A stretch of 64,000 nt of DNA from Streptomyces sp. S465 (GTDB lineage: Bacteria > Actinomycetota > Actinomycetes > Streptomycetales > Streptomycetaceae): contig NZ_CP114036.1 of NCBI RefSeq assembly GCF_026898115.1, positions 4,334,001 to 4,398,000 on the forward strand. Direction: 5' to 3'. The notes beneath the pieces were generated by a model. It did no database searches, was not told the origin of the DNA, and worked only from the letters and a program-made list of their open reading frames with translations. Positions 7,953 through 15,959 of this stretch are shown here, piece after piece. The stretch's first letter is position 1. Each line of letters starts with the position of its first letter. Made by a program: the position numbers and the translations under genes.

Positions 7953-8294
7953 TAGTAACCCCGGCGCCCGCGTGAGCGACCCCGTCCCCCGCGCCATAGC
8001 GCGCGGCGTTGCAGCCCCCGTCCCGTGCTTGAAGCCCGGTCCCCGCGCCGAAGCCCCGGCCCCGCGCCGTAGCGGCTGCCGCGCGGTGTCCAGCGCGTCC
8101 GCGCGGCGGCCGCTGCCCGAAGGGCCCGGTGGCGGATCGCCCGCCCCACACACCCCAGCCGCCCCGCCCGCGCGCGGGCCGGCCCGCACCCCGGAAGATC
8201 CGGCGGCGGACCACCCACCCCGCCCGGCGCCCACGCGCGGGCCAACCCGCCACCCACAAGACCCCGCCGACCGGCCACGCCACCCCGACGCCGG
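7953..8294. repeat. GC-rich intergenic DNA with imperfect direct repeats
   Basis: No gene is supportable here. The unit CCGAAGGGCCCGG(T/C)GGCGGAT occurs near 8111 and again at about 8311, just inside the end of the next gene, with a diverged copy near 8192. The sequence CCCGCGCGCGGGCC near 8166 is echoed by CCCACGCGCGGGCC near 8231. Such C-rich decayed repeats are common between convergent Streptomyces genes; I see no specific function. Confidence 0.4.
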
Positions 8295-8834
8295 TCAGCC
8301 CACCCCCCGAAGGGCCCGGCGGCGGATGGCGCGGAGCATTGATGTCCGGGTCAGGCCGCTCCCGGCACGGACGGCCAGCCAGTACGGGCGGAAGCGGCGC
8401 CGGGTGCGGTCATCGGTGGCGTACACCCGGGTCTCCGTGCTGAGCACTCCCTCGCGGAAGCGCACGTTCATCACCATCTTCAGCAGCCCCGGTTCCGCGC
8501 ATTCCCGGACCAGCTCCACCGCGCTGCCCTCGGGCCGTGGCCGGTCCTCCAGCGTGTCCACGCCCACGAACACGACCTCGCCGCCTCCGGCGTTCAGCGT
8601 CTCCCCCATCCCGCCGAGGAAGTCCCTGACGATCCGCCGGTCCTTGCGCACATCGGCCCGGGTCAGCGCCACCAGCGCGCGGGCGATCGGCGCCTCCCCC
8701 CAGGTGGTCTCCCACACCGCCCGCAGCACGGCCTCGGCCGGCGCCGCGACACACACCTGGTGGACCTCCCGGAAATGCCAGCGCGGCAGTATCCGGTCCA
8801 ACTCGGCCTGGCCCTCGTGGCTCCGCGCGCCCAT
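8295..8834 (-). CDS. Conserved hypothetical protein, possibly SRPBCC/DUF2867-like
   Basis: 179 aa from the ATG at 8834; upstream extensions of this frame are low-complexity and in codon use look non-coding. The protein begins with a charged segment (HEGQAELDRILPRWHFREVH), has a central VVFVGVDTLED and MVMNVRFREGV, and closes with FRPYWLAVRAGSGLTR plus an Arg-rich tail. Actinobacterial proteins with this closing pattern are annotated as DUF2867 or as helix-grip (SRPBCC) folds; I recognise the flavour, not a function. There is no signal peptide or membrane segment. It faces away from the histidine kinase gene and has no evident link to the NRPS. Confidence 0.6.
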   Translation of the reverse strand: MGARSHEGQAELDRILPRWHFREVHQVCVAAPAEAVLRAVWETTWGEAPIARALVALTRADVRKDRRIVRDFLGGMGETLNAGGGEVVFVGVDTLEDRPRPEGSAVELVRECAEPGLLKMVMNVRFREGVLSTETRVYATDDRTRRRFRPYWLAVRAGSGLTRTSMLRAIRRRALRGVG

Positions 8835-9078
8835 CGGCAAGCATCTCCCTGGCGTCCCGTAGGGGGTGGCTTCCCGGCAGTCCTCCCACGGGTGGCGGGT
8901 GGCTGTCCACGCCATATCGAATTCCGCGAACCGGGGTGCCGCCCGGCCCGGAAGGGGGCGTGGTCGGCGGTGTCCGGCCGCTTCCGGCGGCCTCCGGCGG
9001 CTACCCTGCGGGCACGTCCCCTGGGCACAACCCGGCCACGGGGCACGACGGGGTGGGACAAGCGCGGGGGGAGAGGCC

Positions 9079-10338
9079 ATGGGCGGGGAGAGCGGGCGCG
9101 GGTCGTGGCGGGGAGTGCGGAAGGTGGTGTGCGGGGTCGCCGCCGGAGGTGCGGTGGTGGGCGGGGTGGCGGCCGGGCCCCGGGCCGGATGGGCGGCGGC
9201 CGCGTCCCTGGTGGTGGCGGTCGGGGCCACGCTGGTGACGGTCGGCTGGTGGCCGCGGACGCGACCGCGGCTCAGCGCGACGGCCGGGGCGGTGGCCCTG
9301 GTCTCCGTGCTGGGGACGCTGCTGACCGGGGACGCGGGTGAGGAGTCGCCGATCGGTCTGCTGATGCTGGTGGAGTTCGCCGCGGTGATGGCGCTGGTGT
9401 TCGTCGTGGCCCGGTTCGCGCCCGCGCCGCAAGGGGCTCCGCTGGTGGTGCTGTTGTCGGTGTCGGGCTCGACGGTGATCCTGCGGGTGGGGACGTACGA
9501 CACGTTTCTGGAGGCGTGCGGCCAGTGCGCGTTCATGGGTTTCGGGGTCATCGTGGCGGCCGTGGTCGGGGGGTACCTCCGCGCGCTGGACGTACGGCGG
9601 CTGAGTTCGGTGCGGGAGGCGCGCCGCAGTCAGCGCCTCGAACTCGCCCGGGACCTGCACGACTTCGTCGCCCATGACATCTCGGGCATCGTGGTGCTCG
9701 CCCAGGCCGCGCAGCTGGTGGGGGCCGACCAGCCGGAGCGGGTCATGCCGCTGCTCCAGCAGATCGAGGCGGCCGGTCAGCAGGCTCTCGGCTCGATGGA
9801 CCGTACGGTGCGGATGCTGAGCGACAGCGCCGGTGCCGAGGGCGACGAGTCGGAGGACCGGCCGCGGGCGTACGGGCTGGAGGACATCACCGATGTGGTG
9901 GAGCGGTTCCGCTCCTCGGGGCGGGCCGATGTGGGGCTCGAACTGGAGCTGACCGCCGAGGCGATCGCCCGCATCCCGCGCGAAGTGGCCAGCACCGCGC
10001 ACCGGATGGTGGTGGAGGCGCTCACCAACGTCCGCCGGCACGCCCGTACGGCGGCCACCGTACGGGTCAGGGTGGCGCTGGAGCCGTCCGACGGCCGGGG
10101 GAACGGGGCGGAGGGGCACGCGCTGGCCGTCAGCGTCATCAACGGCGCCGAGGCGATCAGCTCGGGCTCCGGCGGCCTCCTCGGCGAGGACGGCCGCCGG
10201 GGCGGGCAGGGGCTGCTGGGCCTGACCGAGCGGATCGAGGCGCTCGGCGGCACGTTCAGCGCGGGTCCGGACGCGCGGGGAGGCTGGCGGACGGCCGCCG
10301 TTCTGCCGCTCGGCGACGCCGGTAGTACGCGACGGTGA
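9079..10338 (+). CDS. Sensor histidine kinase (HisKA_3 type), orphan
   Basis: 419 aa from the ATG at 9079, which has GGGGGGAGAGG upstream; the open frame extends further left without protein-like content. Five or six hydrophobic helices fill residues about 12-170. The phosphoacceptor helix LARDLHDFVAHDISG has its His near 194. The ATPase domain has an N-box in VEALTNVRRHA and a G-box in GGQGLLGLTERIEALGG. This is the NarL/DesK-type kinase class that partners LuxR-type regulators, but no response regulator is adjacent. The only one in the window is at 61822-62472, across the cluster. The 3' end overlaps the convergent membrane-protein gene by 83 bp. Confidence 0.9.
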   Translation: MGGESGRGSWRGVRKVVCGVAAGGAVVGGVAAGPRAGWAAAASLVVAVGATLVTVGWWPRTRPRLSATAGAVALVSVLGTLLTGDAGEESPIGLLMLVEFAAVMALVFVVARFAPAPQGAPLVVLLSVSGSTVILRVGTYDTFLEACGQCAFMGFGVIVAAVVGGYLRALDVRRLSSVREARRSQRLELARDLHDFVAHDISGIVVLAQAAQLVGADQPERVMPLLQQIEAAGQQALGSMDRTVRMLSDSAGAEGDESEDRPRAYGLEDITDVVERFRSSGRADVGLELELTAEAIARIPREVASTAHRMVVEALTNVRRHARTAATVRVRVALEPSDGRGNGAEGHALAVSVINGAEAISSGSGGLLGEDGRRGGQGLLGLTERIEALGGTFSAGPDARGGWRTAAVLPLGDAGSTRR

Positions 10339-10870
10339 CCACGCCCAGCAGCGGCCCCCAGGCCAGCAGGGGTGCGTAACAGGCGGTCTGGAGCCAGTAG
10401 AACGGGCCGTACGGATCGCTGATCTCGGCCAGGTTCTCCGGGGCGTTCCAGGTGAAGGCGCCGACGATGGTGATGAAGGTGACGGCGAGCGCGCCGAGGG
10501 AAGCCGGGATCACCGCGCACAGCACCGGAATCCGCTTGCCGCCCAGGAACGGGATCCAGCGCGGCACGACCTCGCCCCAGGGCCGCACCAGGCCGAGCGT
10601 GAGCAGCCCGAGCCCCTCGGCGAACAGGCTGAGCGCGATGACGTACAGCGTCATCCAGCTCGGGAACTGGCTCTCGTGCAGGTCCGAGGTCGGGGCGAAG
10701 CCGAGCGGCACGCCGAACCCCATCGCGCATCTCCACAGCCCGGTGGGCAGCAGGGTGAACGGCACGGCGTGCGCCGCCCAGCGGACCAGCCGCGAGGGGC
10801 GTGGGCCCGGCCCGACCGCGCCGTCGGCGGGCTGCGGGGAAGCCAGGTCCTGGTCGGTGGTCATCGTCAT
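10256..10870 (-). CDS. Integral membrane protein, paralogue of the one at 16453
   Basis: 204 aa from the ATG at 10870 with GGAGGAG upstream. About four or five transmembrane helices are visible (HAVPFTLLPTGLWRCAMGFG, MTLYVIALSLFAEGLGLL, IPVLCAVIPASLGALAVTF, ACYAPLLAWGPLLGVV). The block RPWGEVVPRWIPFLGGKR-IPVL is closely matched in the protein at 16453-17517 (QRWGEIFPRWMLGLRGKR-VPPL), so the two are related. The function is unknown. It is divergent from the ABC exporter genes and convergent with the kinase, whose last 83 bp it overlaps. A role in immunity or export is possible only by location. Confidence 0.8.
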   Translation of the reverse strand: MTMTTDQDLASPQPADGAVGPGPRPSRLVRWAAHAVPFTLLPTGLWRCAMGFGVPLGFAPTSDLHESQFPSWMTLYVIALSLFAEGLGLLTLGLVRPWGEVVPRWIPFLGGKRIPVLCAVIPASLGALAVTFITIVGAFTWNAPENLAEISDPYGPFYWLQTACYAPLLAWGPLLGVVTVAYYRRRRAAERRPSASLPARPDPR

Positions 10871-11170
10871 GATGGTCTCCTCCGTCGGTCCGCTCTCAGC
10901 GTGACGGAACGGGACGGGCCGGCACATCCACCGATCGGCAGGTACCGGGGGATCCCGGCCGGTGCGGAATGTGCCGTTCGGCAGACCACGGCAGACATCG
11001 GCGGACCACGGCGGACTCGGCGGACTCGGCGGACGGGAACGGCGCGTCGGCGGAAACAGCACATCGACCGGAATAGCACCGCTATCCGCACCCGGCAATT
11101 CCAATTCGACGTTATCGATAGCCGGGTCCTTCGGCGCGGCATTCCACCTACCGTATATCCGGTGGACACG
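10871..11170. promoter_or_regulatory. Divergent region upstream of the ABC exporter
   Basis: This 300-bp gap has no gene. It contains a run of near-direct repeats built on GGCGGACTC between about 10990 and 11040, a palindromic TATCGATA near 11113-11120, and an imperfect dyad CCACC...GGTGG at 11144-11165 enclosing ACCGTATATCCGGT. The last overlaps the position expected for the -10 element or start of the ABC ATPase gene, so it could be an operator. No regulator is adjacent, and the assignment is tentative. Confidence 0.3.
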
Positions 11171-12139
11171 ATGATGATCGACGTCTCGCATATTTCGAAG
11201 CGATTCGGGTCGATGACCGCGCTGGACGATATCAGCCTCGCCGTACCGCGCGGCTCCGTCCTGGGGCTGCTCGGGCACAACGGTGCCGGGAAGACCACCC
11301 TGGTCTCCATCCTGAGCACCCTGACCCGCCCATCCTCCGGACGGGCCAGGGTCGCCGGGCTCGATGTGACCACCCAGGGCGAGGAGGTGCGCCGGCTCAT
11401 CGGCCTCACCGGCCAGTACGCGGCGGTGGACGAGACGCTTCCGGGGCGCCACAACCTGATCCTCATCGCCCGGCTGCTGGGGGCGACCCGGGCGGAGGCG
11501 GCGGCGCGCGCCGATGAGCTGCTCGAGCTGTTCGACCTGACCGACGCCGGGCGCCGGAACGCCAAGAACTACTCCGGGGGCATGCGCCGCCGTCTGGACC
11601 TGGCGGCCAGTCTGGTCGGACGGCCCGAGGTGGTCTTCCTGGACGAGCCCACCACCGGACTGGACCCGGTGGCCAGGCGCGGGCTGTGGGAGATCGTGGA
11701 GCGCCTGGTGAAGGACGGCACCACGGTCCTGCTGACCACGCAGTACCTGGAGGAGGCCGACCAGCTGGCCGACTCGATCACCGTCCTGGCGGCGGGCCGG
11801 GTCATCGCCTCGGGCACGGCGGCCGAGCTCAAGGAGCGGGTCGGGCGGCGCAGCGTCTCCGTCACCCTGCGCCGGGCCGAGGACCGGGCCCGCACCGTCG
11901 AGGCGCTGCGCCGGGCGGCCCTGACCCCGTCCCACGAGGAGGACGGGCTGGTCCTCACCATCCCCGTGGCCGACTCCACGGATATCGCGGTGGTGGTCCG
12001 GGCCGTCGACGAGGCCGGTACCGACATCGCGGGGCTCGCCTTCTCCGAACCGACCCTCGACGACGTGTACATGGCCCTGAACCACCCCACGGCCCTGAAT
12101 CACTCCACGACCACCGACTCCGAGGCAGGGACGTCCTGA
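11171..12139 (+). CDS. ABC transporter ATP-binding protein (DrrA-type exporter family)
   Basis: 322 aa from the ATG at 11171; an in-frame GTG at 11162 is an alternative, and neither has a strong ribosome binding site. Walker A is GHNGAGKTT, the signature is YSGGMRRRLDLA, Walker B is VVFLDEPTTGLD and the switch His is replaced by Gln in TTQYLEEADQ, as is usual in this drug-exporter subfamily. A C-terminal domain of about 80 residues carries the DrrA-like EPTLDDVYMAL segment. The stop overlaps the permease start. In lipopeptide clusters such ATPase/permease pairs export the product and give resistance, which is the likely role here. Confidence 0.93.
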   Translation: MMIDVSHISKRFGSMTALDDISLAVPRGSVLGLLGHNGAGKTTLVSILSTLTRPSSGRARVAGLDVTTQGEEVRRLIGLTGQYAAVDETLPGRHNLILIARLLGATRAEAAARADELLELFDLTDAGRRNAKNYSGGMRRRLDLAASLVGRPEVVFLDEPTTGLDPVARRGLWEIVERLVKDGTTVLLTTQYLEEADQLADSITVLAAGRVIASGTAAELKERVGRRSVSVTLRRAEDRARTVEALRRAALTPSHEEDGLVLTIPVADSTDIAVVVRAVDEAGTDIAGLAFSEPTLDDVYMALNHPTALNHSTTTDSEAGTS

Positions 12140-12996
12140 TGAGCATCGCCACCGAGCGCCCGAACCCACCGGAGGCCGGTGCCACCGCGGCGCCGGGCCC
12201 GCCGCGCGACCGGCAGCGCTTCCACGGCTCCGGCCCGCTCCGGCAGATCCAGGTGCTCTCCGGGCGGTCGCTGCGGGCGCTGCGCGAACCGGCCCTGGTG
12301 CTGCCGGGCGTCCTGGAACCGATCCTGATGCTGACCGTCTTCAGCCAGGTGTTCCGCAGCGTGTCCCAGGCGCAGTCGTTCCCGGCGGGCGTCAGCTACA
12401 TCGACTATCTGCTGCCCGCCTTCCTCATCACCAGCGCGATCAGCGCGGGGCTGAAGTCCGGTGTGGCGCTGACCACCGAGCTGAACAACGGGATCATCTC
12501 CCGCTTTAAGTCCATGCCGATCCACACCGGCACCATCCTCATCGGCCGGAGCATCGCCGACACCGTGCTGAACGCGGTGAACATGGTGGTGATGCTGGTC
12601 GCCGGCGCTCTGATCTTCGGGTTCGACCCCGAGGGCGGGGTCCTGGGCTCCATCGGCGCGCTGCTGGTGGCCGTGGTGCTGGGCTGGTCGCTGGGCTGGG
12701 TGTTCATGGCGCTCTCGGCGTGGCTGCGCAAGCCGGAGGCGATGCAGCCGGTGGGCGGCATGGTCAACATGGTGCTGCTGTTCGCCTCGAACGCGTTCGT
12801 ACCGCCCGACGGGCTGCCGTCCTGGCTGCGGGCCTTCGCCGAGGTGAACCCGATGTCCCACGCCATCACCGCCGCCCGGGGCCTGGCACTGGGCGAACCA
12901 CGTGCCGGTACGGTGCTGGCGACCCTGGGCATCTGCACGGTGGTCGTCGCCGTCATCGCCCCACTGGCCATCCGCAACTTCCGCAAGGCCAGCTGA
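12139..12996 (+). CDS. ABC-2 type transporter permease (DrrB-type)
   Basis: 285 aa; the ATG at 12139 overlaps the ATPase stop (TGATG). After a Pro/Ala-rich cytoplasmic leader of about 35 residues there are six membrane spans, with the family motifs LREPALVLPGVLEPILM, the conserved NGIISRFKSMPI after the second span, and the LPSWLRAFAEVNPMSHAI loop near the end. It forms the membrane half of the exporter with the preceding ATPase. It converges with the methyltransferase gene, leaving 16 bp between stops and no visible terminator. Confidence 0.92.
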   Translation: MSIATERPNPPEAGATAAPGPPRDRQRFHGSGPLRQIQVLSGRSLRALREPALVLPGVLEPILMLTVFSQVFRSVSQAQSFPAGVSYIDYLLPAFLITSAISAGLKSGVALTTELNNGIISRFKSMPIHTGTILIGRSIADTVLNAVNMVVMLVAGALIFGFDPEGGVLGSIGALLVAVVLGWSLGWVFMALSAWLRKPEAMQPVGGMVNMVLLFASNAFVPPDGLPSWLRAFAEVNPMSHAITAARGLALGEPRAGTVLATLGICTVVVAVIAPLAIRNFRKAS

Positions 12997-13012
12997 ACGA
13001 GGGCCGAGAAGC

Positions 13013-14134
13013 TCACGCCCAGGTGAGGCGTTGCCCGTCGGGGCCGACGTGCAGCCGCATGCGGTCGGCCGACGGCCGCCCGTCCGCCTGCCATCGTGTG
13101 ACGCGCTCGGTGATCTCGTCCCACAGACGCGTCGTGCCGCCCTGCCGGACCATCCACCGTCCGCCGTCTTGGAAGACGACCGCCCACGCCTCGCCGTCCA
13201 CGTCGATCACGACGTGTTCCGTCCGGCCCTCACGTTCCAGCGAGAGCCGCTGCGCGCGCGGCGCGGCGAACTGCGCGACGAACCGGGTCGTCCAGTCGTC
13301 GAGCGCATCGGCACCCAGCTCGGCGGGCACCGCGTCGCCCGCGCCGAGGTTCGGCAGAACGCCGAGCGGGGGCGGGAGGTGGGGACGGGCCAGCATGAAC
13401 GAGACCTGTCCGCCGAGAACCGGGCCGCTCGCCGTGCCGTCATCGGCGACCGTGAGCCGTACGAGTTCGGATGCGTGCATCCACCCGCCGACCGTGACCA
13501 GGACCTCACCGCCGGGCCGGGTCTGCGCGAGCCAGTCGGCCGGCACCGTGTGCACGCCGCACGTGGCGATCACGCGGTCATACGGGCCGCCCCCCTTGTG
13601 GCCGGCCAGGCCGTCACCGACCACGCGGTCAGGCCAGTACCCGGCGCCCGCGAGTGCCATTCCGGCACGGGCGGACACCTCCGCGTCGACCTCGACCGTG
13701 GTCACATTGTCCTCGCCTAGGACATGGCACAGCAGCGCGGTCGAGTAACCCGTACCCGTGCCGATCTCCAGAACACGCGTCCCCTGGGGCGCCCGCAGGT
13801 CTTCGAGCATCCGCACGACCAGACTCGGCAGGGTGGACGACGACGACGGGGCAGCGGCGATACGCCCCTCGACCTGGTCGGGGAAGACACCCCCGGCCAC
13901 CTGTGTCACGAGGGTGTCGTCTTCGTAGATCCGCGCCAGCCCTTCCTCGGACTCCCCGGATACGGGCCGGTACCAGCCGCCCTCTTCGTACTCGAACCAG
14001 CCGTGCGAAAGGAACGCCTCGCGGGGCACGGACGTGACGGCCGCTTCCCATTCCGGGCTGCACAGGTTGCCGGACGTGGACAGGCGCTGCGCGAGGTCGG
14101 CGCGTAGGTGTTCCGAGGGCAGGGGGTCATTCAT
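13013..14134 (-). CDS. PIMT-type methyltransferase, similar to those of ATP-grasp peptide maturation systems
   Basis: 373 aa from the ATG at 14134. The SAM-binding motif I is VLEIGTGTGYSTALL, followed by VTTVEVDAEV and YDRVIATCGV, the arrangement of protein-L-isoaspartate O-methyltransferases. The long N-terminal part (AVTSVPREAFLSHGWF) and C-terminal extension resemble the methyltransferases found beside ATP-grasp ligases in Streptomyces RiPP (graspetide) loci. No ATP-grasp or precursor gene is present: immediately upstream is only an XRE-like fragment whose stop overlaps this start by ATGA. It therefore appears to be an orphan left by a deletion, and a role in the NRPS pathway is unlikely. 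Confidence 0.8.
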   Translation of the reverse strand: MNDPLPSEHLRADLAQRLSTSGNLCSPEWEAAVTSVPREAFLSHGWFEYEEGGWYRPVSGESEEGLARIYEDDTLVTQVAGGVFPDQVEGRIAAAPSSSSTLPSLVVRMLEDLRAPQGTRVLEIGTGTGYSTALLCHVLGEDNVTTVEVDAEVSARAGMALAGAGYWPDRVVGDGLAGHKGGGPYDRVIATCGVHTVPADWLAQTRPGGEVLVTVGGWMHASELVRLTVADDGTASGPVLGGQVSFMLARPHLPPPLGVLPNLGAGDAVPAELGADALDDWTTRFVAQFAAPRAQRLSLEREGRTEHVVIDVDGEAWAVVFQDGGRWMVRQGGTTRLWDEITERVTRWQADGRPSADRMRLHVGPDGQRLTWA

Positions 14135-14376
14135 GCCGGCTCGCTCCGTTCTCCAACAGCGAGGAACGATCGTTGTGCGAGTGCGGTCTGGGTTAGTTGG
14201 CGCAGTTTCCGGTAGTCCGCGATGCGTGCGCCGGTGTGTTCCTCATTGCTCTGTCGCACTGCTGAACTCCGTTCTGCTCGACACTCAGAACGGTACCCGC
14301 GGTCGGCTCCGCCGGTACGGCTGATCGGCCCCCACGGCGGGGGCCGACGTACGCCCAAGCGGTTCCACAACGCCAT
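14131..14376 (-). pseudogene. Fragment with XRE-type helix-turn-helix piece
   Basis: An open frame of 81 codons whose first half is low-complexity. Its later part contains ARIADYRKLRQLTQTALAQRS, the start of a Cro/C1-type helix-turn-helix. The similarity stops there, and the frame ends in a short tail overlapping the methyltransferase start. It looks like a truncated regulator fused by deletion to the end of a gene that once preceded the methyltransferase. A hairpin with an 8-bp stem (CGGCCCCC/GGGGGCCG) lies at 14326-14346 inside the frame, which argues that the first part is intergenic rather than coding. Confidence 0.5.
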
Positions 14377-14410
14377 GGGCCCAAGCGCCGCCGTCCATCG
14401 CCGTATCCAG

Positions 14411-14471
14411 AACGGTTGGGCAAACCGTAGTGACGTGAAGCGTCACCATGGGTTCGAATCCCACCGCCTCT
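14411..14471 (+). pseudogene. tRNA-Ser-like 3' fragment (class II), possible integration scar
   Basis: In order on the plus strand are an anticodon-type arm (ACGGT, 7-base loop, ACCGT; 14412-14428), a long variable arm (GTGACG/CGTCAC; 14430-14446), and a T-arm TGGG-TTCGAAT-CCCA (14449-14463), followed by CCGCCTC like the 3' acceptor strand of serine tRNAs. The anticodon loop lacks the usual U33, and I find no matching D-arm or 5' acceptor strand upstream, so it is not a working tRNA. 3' tRNA fragments are classical leftovers of integrase-mediated insertion. The surrounding truncated genes support that reading. Confidence 0.5.
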
Positions 14472-14635
14472 ACAGGTCAGTGGCGCTGAGGTCCGGACCA
14501 GGGATACCAGGACTGGACCGCCCCGGATCGCTGTCCAGGTTGAGGGGTGGTCCGGTCTCTTGTCGGCGCCCGCCGCTCGTAGCGCCGGGCGCCGAGGAAG
14601 CCGTGTCCCCTCGGGGAGTGGGGCCACGCGGTGGG

Positions 14636-14900
14636 CTACTGCGGCAGCAGCTCGATTTCGATGGCGAGCGCGCCGAGCGCTTCCTTCTCCGCTGGGTAGA
14701 TCTCGCGGATGTTGGCGAGCTGCTGCTCGCGGGTGGCGACCGGGTTGACGTTCGCCGGGCCCTCCCCGGCGAGCAGTTGCTCGAACGTCTTGTACTCCGT
14801 GACCCGCTTCACCAGGACGTCGCACGTCTCGTCCGTGCCCTTGATGCGGAAGCGGATGACGTCTCCGGCCGCCAGGTCTTCGAGAAGGCCCCATGGTGCG
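14636..14900 (-). pseudogene. ASCH-domain protein, C-terminal remnant
   Basis: In the frame ending at the TAG at 14636-14638 the minus strand reads GLLEDLAAGDVIRFRIKGTDE, then VLVKRVTEYKTFEQLLAGEG, then REIYPAEKEALGALAIEIE. These are the middle and end of an ASCH (ASC-1 homology, RNA-binding-like) domain. An in-frame stop lies only about a dozen codons before the conserved part, and no start is available, so the N-terminal third is missing. It is another truncated gene in this decayed stretch. The adjacent sequence at 14475-14635 shows no gene. Confidence 0.6.
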
Positions 14901-14950
14901 CGCGTTCACCTCGGGGCCGAGCTGATGAGTACTCCAGCTGTAGATCGTGA

Positions 14951-15337
14951 TCAGCCGTCAGCGTCGAAGCGGTGGCGGGCGGCCTCGATGTGACCGAAGT
15001 ACCGGTGGGTCCAGTCGCACATTCCGTCGACGGTTGCGCGTAGGCCCTGGCCCGGCTCGGTGAGGGTGTATTCGACACGTGGCGGGACGGTGGGGTGCAC
15101 GCTTCGCTCGACCAAGCCGTTGCGCTCCAGCATGCGCAGGTTCTGGGTGAGCATCTTGTGGCTGATGCCCTCGATCTCGTTCCGCAGTTCGCTGAAGCGC
15201 AGGGTGCGTTCACCGAGAGTCTCGATGATCAGGAACGCCCACTTGTTGGCGACGTCGGAGAAGATCTCTCGCGCCAATGAGTCCGCGCGTCTGAGGTCTG
15301 CGTCCTCGGATGGACCCTTGACCTGTTTGGTCACCAT
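14951..15337 (-). CDS. HxlR-family transcriptional regulator
   Basis: 128 aa winged-helix regulator. Family features are the early VANKWAFLIIETLGE helix, RFSELRNEIEGISHKMLTQNL (recognition helix region), LERNGLVERSVHPTVPPRVEY (wing) and LTEPGQGLRATVDGMCDW. There is no cysteine at the position used by redox-sensing members such as HypR. It is divergent from the RidA-like gene with 139 bp between, so it probably represses that gene and itself. The pair is a common stand-alone regulatory unit and is not evidently connected to the peptide cluster. Confidence 0.92.
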   Translation of the reverse strand: MVTKQVKGPSEDADLRRADSLAREIFSDVANKWAFLIIETLGERTLRFSELRNEIEGISHKMLTQNLRMLERNGLVERSVHPTVPPRVEYTLTEPGQGLRATVDGMCDWTHRYFGHIEAARHRFDADG

Positions 15338-15350
15338 CAGGTTCCCCAGT

Positions 15351-15362
15351 CACTAAAAAGTG
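15351..15362. promoter_or_regulatory. Inverted repeat CACT-AAAA-AGTG, candidate HxlR operator
   Basis: The repeat lies 14 bp upstream of the HxlR start in the HxlR/RidA divergent spacer. HxlR proteins usually bind short inverted repeats over their own promoters, so placement is suitable. The arms are only 4 bp, so this is weak evidence. Confidence 0.25.
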
Positions 15363-15476
15363 CGTTCTTCCATGTCAGCGACCACTCTCTTACGGTTTCT
15401 GAGTAACCACAAGAGACCACGAGGGTCTGGAGTGACGAGCACGGGCCCACGACGCACTGACAAGGAGGCGGGCGGC

Positions 15477-15884
15477 ATGCCCATCACCCTGGTGAACCCC
15501 AGCGGATTGCCCAAGATCGATGTCTACCGGCAGGTGTCGATCGCGACTGGCTCGAAGCTGGTCTTCATCGCTGGTCAGGTCGCCTGGGACGCCGAGGGGA
15601 TCACGGTCGGCGAAGGCAACCTCGCCGCGCAGGTCGAGCAGTGTTACCTCAACATCGGCACCGCCCTGGCCGAGGCCGGCGGCTCCTTCGACGACGTTGC
15701 GAAACTGACCTTCTACGTCGTCGACTGGACTCCCGACAAGATGTCCCCGCTCCTGGACGGGATCTCCCGGGCGGCCGCAAAGCTGGGAATCACCCCGGTC
15801 CCGCCGGCCACGCTGCTGGGTGTTGCGGCACTCGACGTCCCCGACCACCTGGTCGAGATCGAAGCCACCGCGATTCTCGGCTGA
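15477..15884 (+). CDS. RidA-family (YjgF/YER057c/UK114) protein
   Basis: 135 aa from the ATG at 15477, which has AAGGAGG at good spacing. The fold pattern is clear: VNPSGLPKIDVYRQVSIATGSKLVFIAG at the N-terminus, QVEQCYLNIGTALAEAGGSFDDVAKLTFYVVD in the middle and PPATLLGVAALDVPDHLVEIEATAI at the end. An arginine usually found in enamine deaminases (in the xCR-x-E region) is replaced here, with the VPDHLVEIE segment, so this member may belong to a non-archetypal subfamily. RidA-type proteins hydrolyse reactive 2-aminoacrylate-like enamines or act in catabolic operons. It is controlled presumably by the divergent HxlR regulator. Confidence 0.88.
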   Translation: MPITLVNPSGLPKIDVYRQVSIATGSKLVFIAGQVAWDAEGITVGEGNLAAQVEQCYLNIGTALAEAGGSFDDVAKLTFYVVDWTPDKMSPLLDGISRAAAKLGITPVPPATLLGVAALDVPDHLVEIEATAILG

Positions 15885-15959
15885 ACGGATGCCCTTCGCC
15901 CGCTGCGCACCGAAGTGGCCAACCACGGTGCTCAGCGGCCATCCAGCGTGCTCAGCACA

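Noticed and set aside
8866..9078. N-terminal extension of the histidine kinase
   Set aside because: The stretch is Arg/Gly/Pro-rich without a membrane helix, and a good ribosome binding site precedes the ATG at 9079.
9079..10338. Kinase and ABC exporter as a BceRS/BceAB-like resistance module
   Set aside because: The kinase is HisKA_3 type, no regulator is adjacent, and the exporter is DrrAB-like rather than BceAB; the FtsX-type permease is far away at the right edge.
14411..14475. Functional tRNA gene
   Set aside because: No D-arm or 5' acceptor strand is found, and the anticodon loop lacks U33; only a 3' fragment is supported.
14193..14909. A 238-codon minus-strand frame as a gene
   Set aside because: Its composition is non-protein-like, it runs antisense through the tRNA-like fragment, and the recognisable ASCH sequence is in a different frame.
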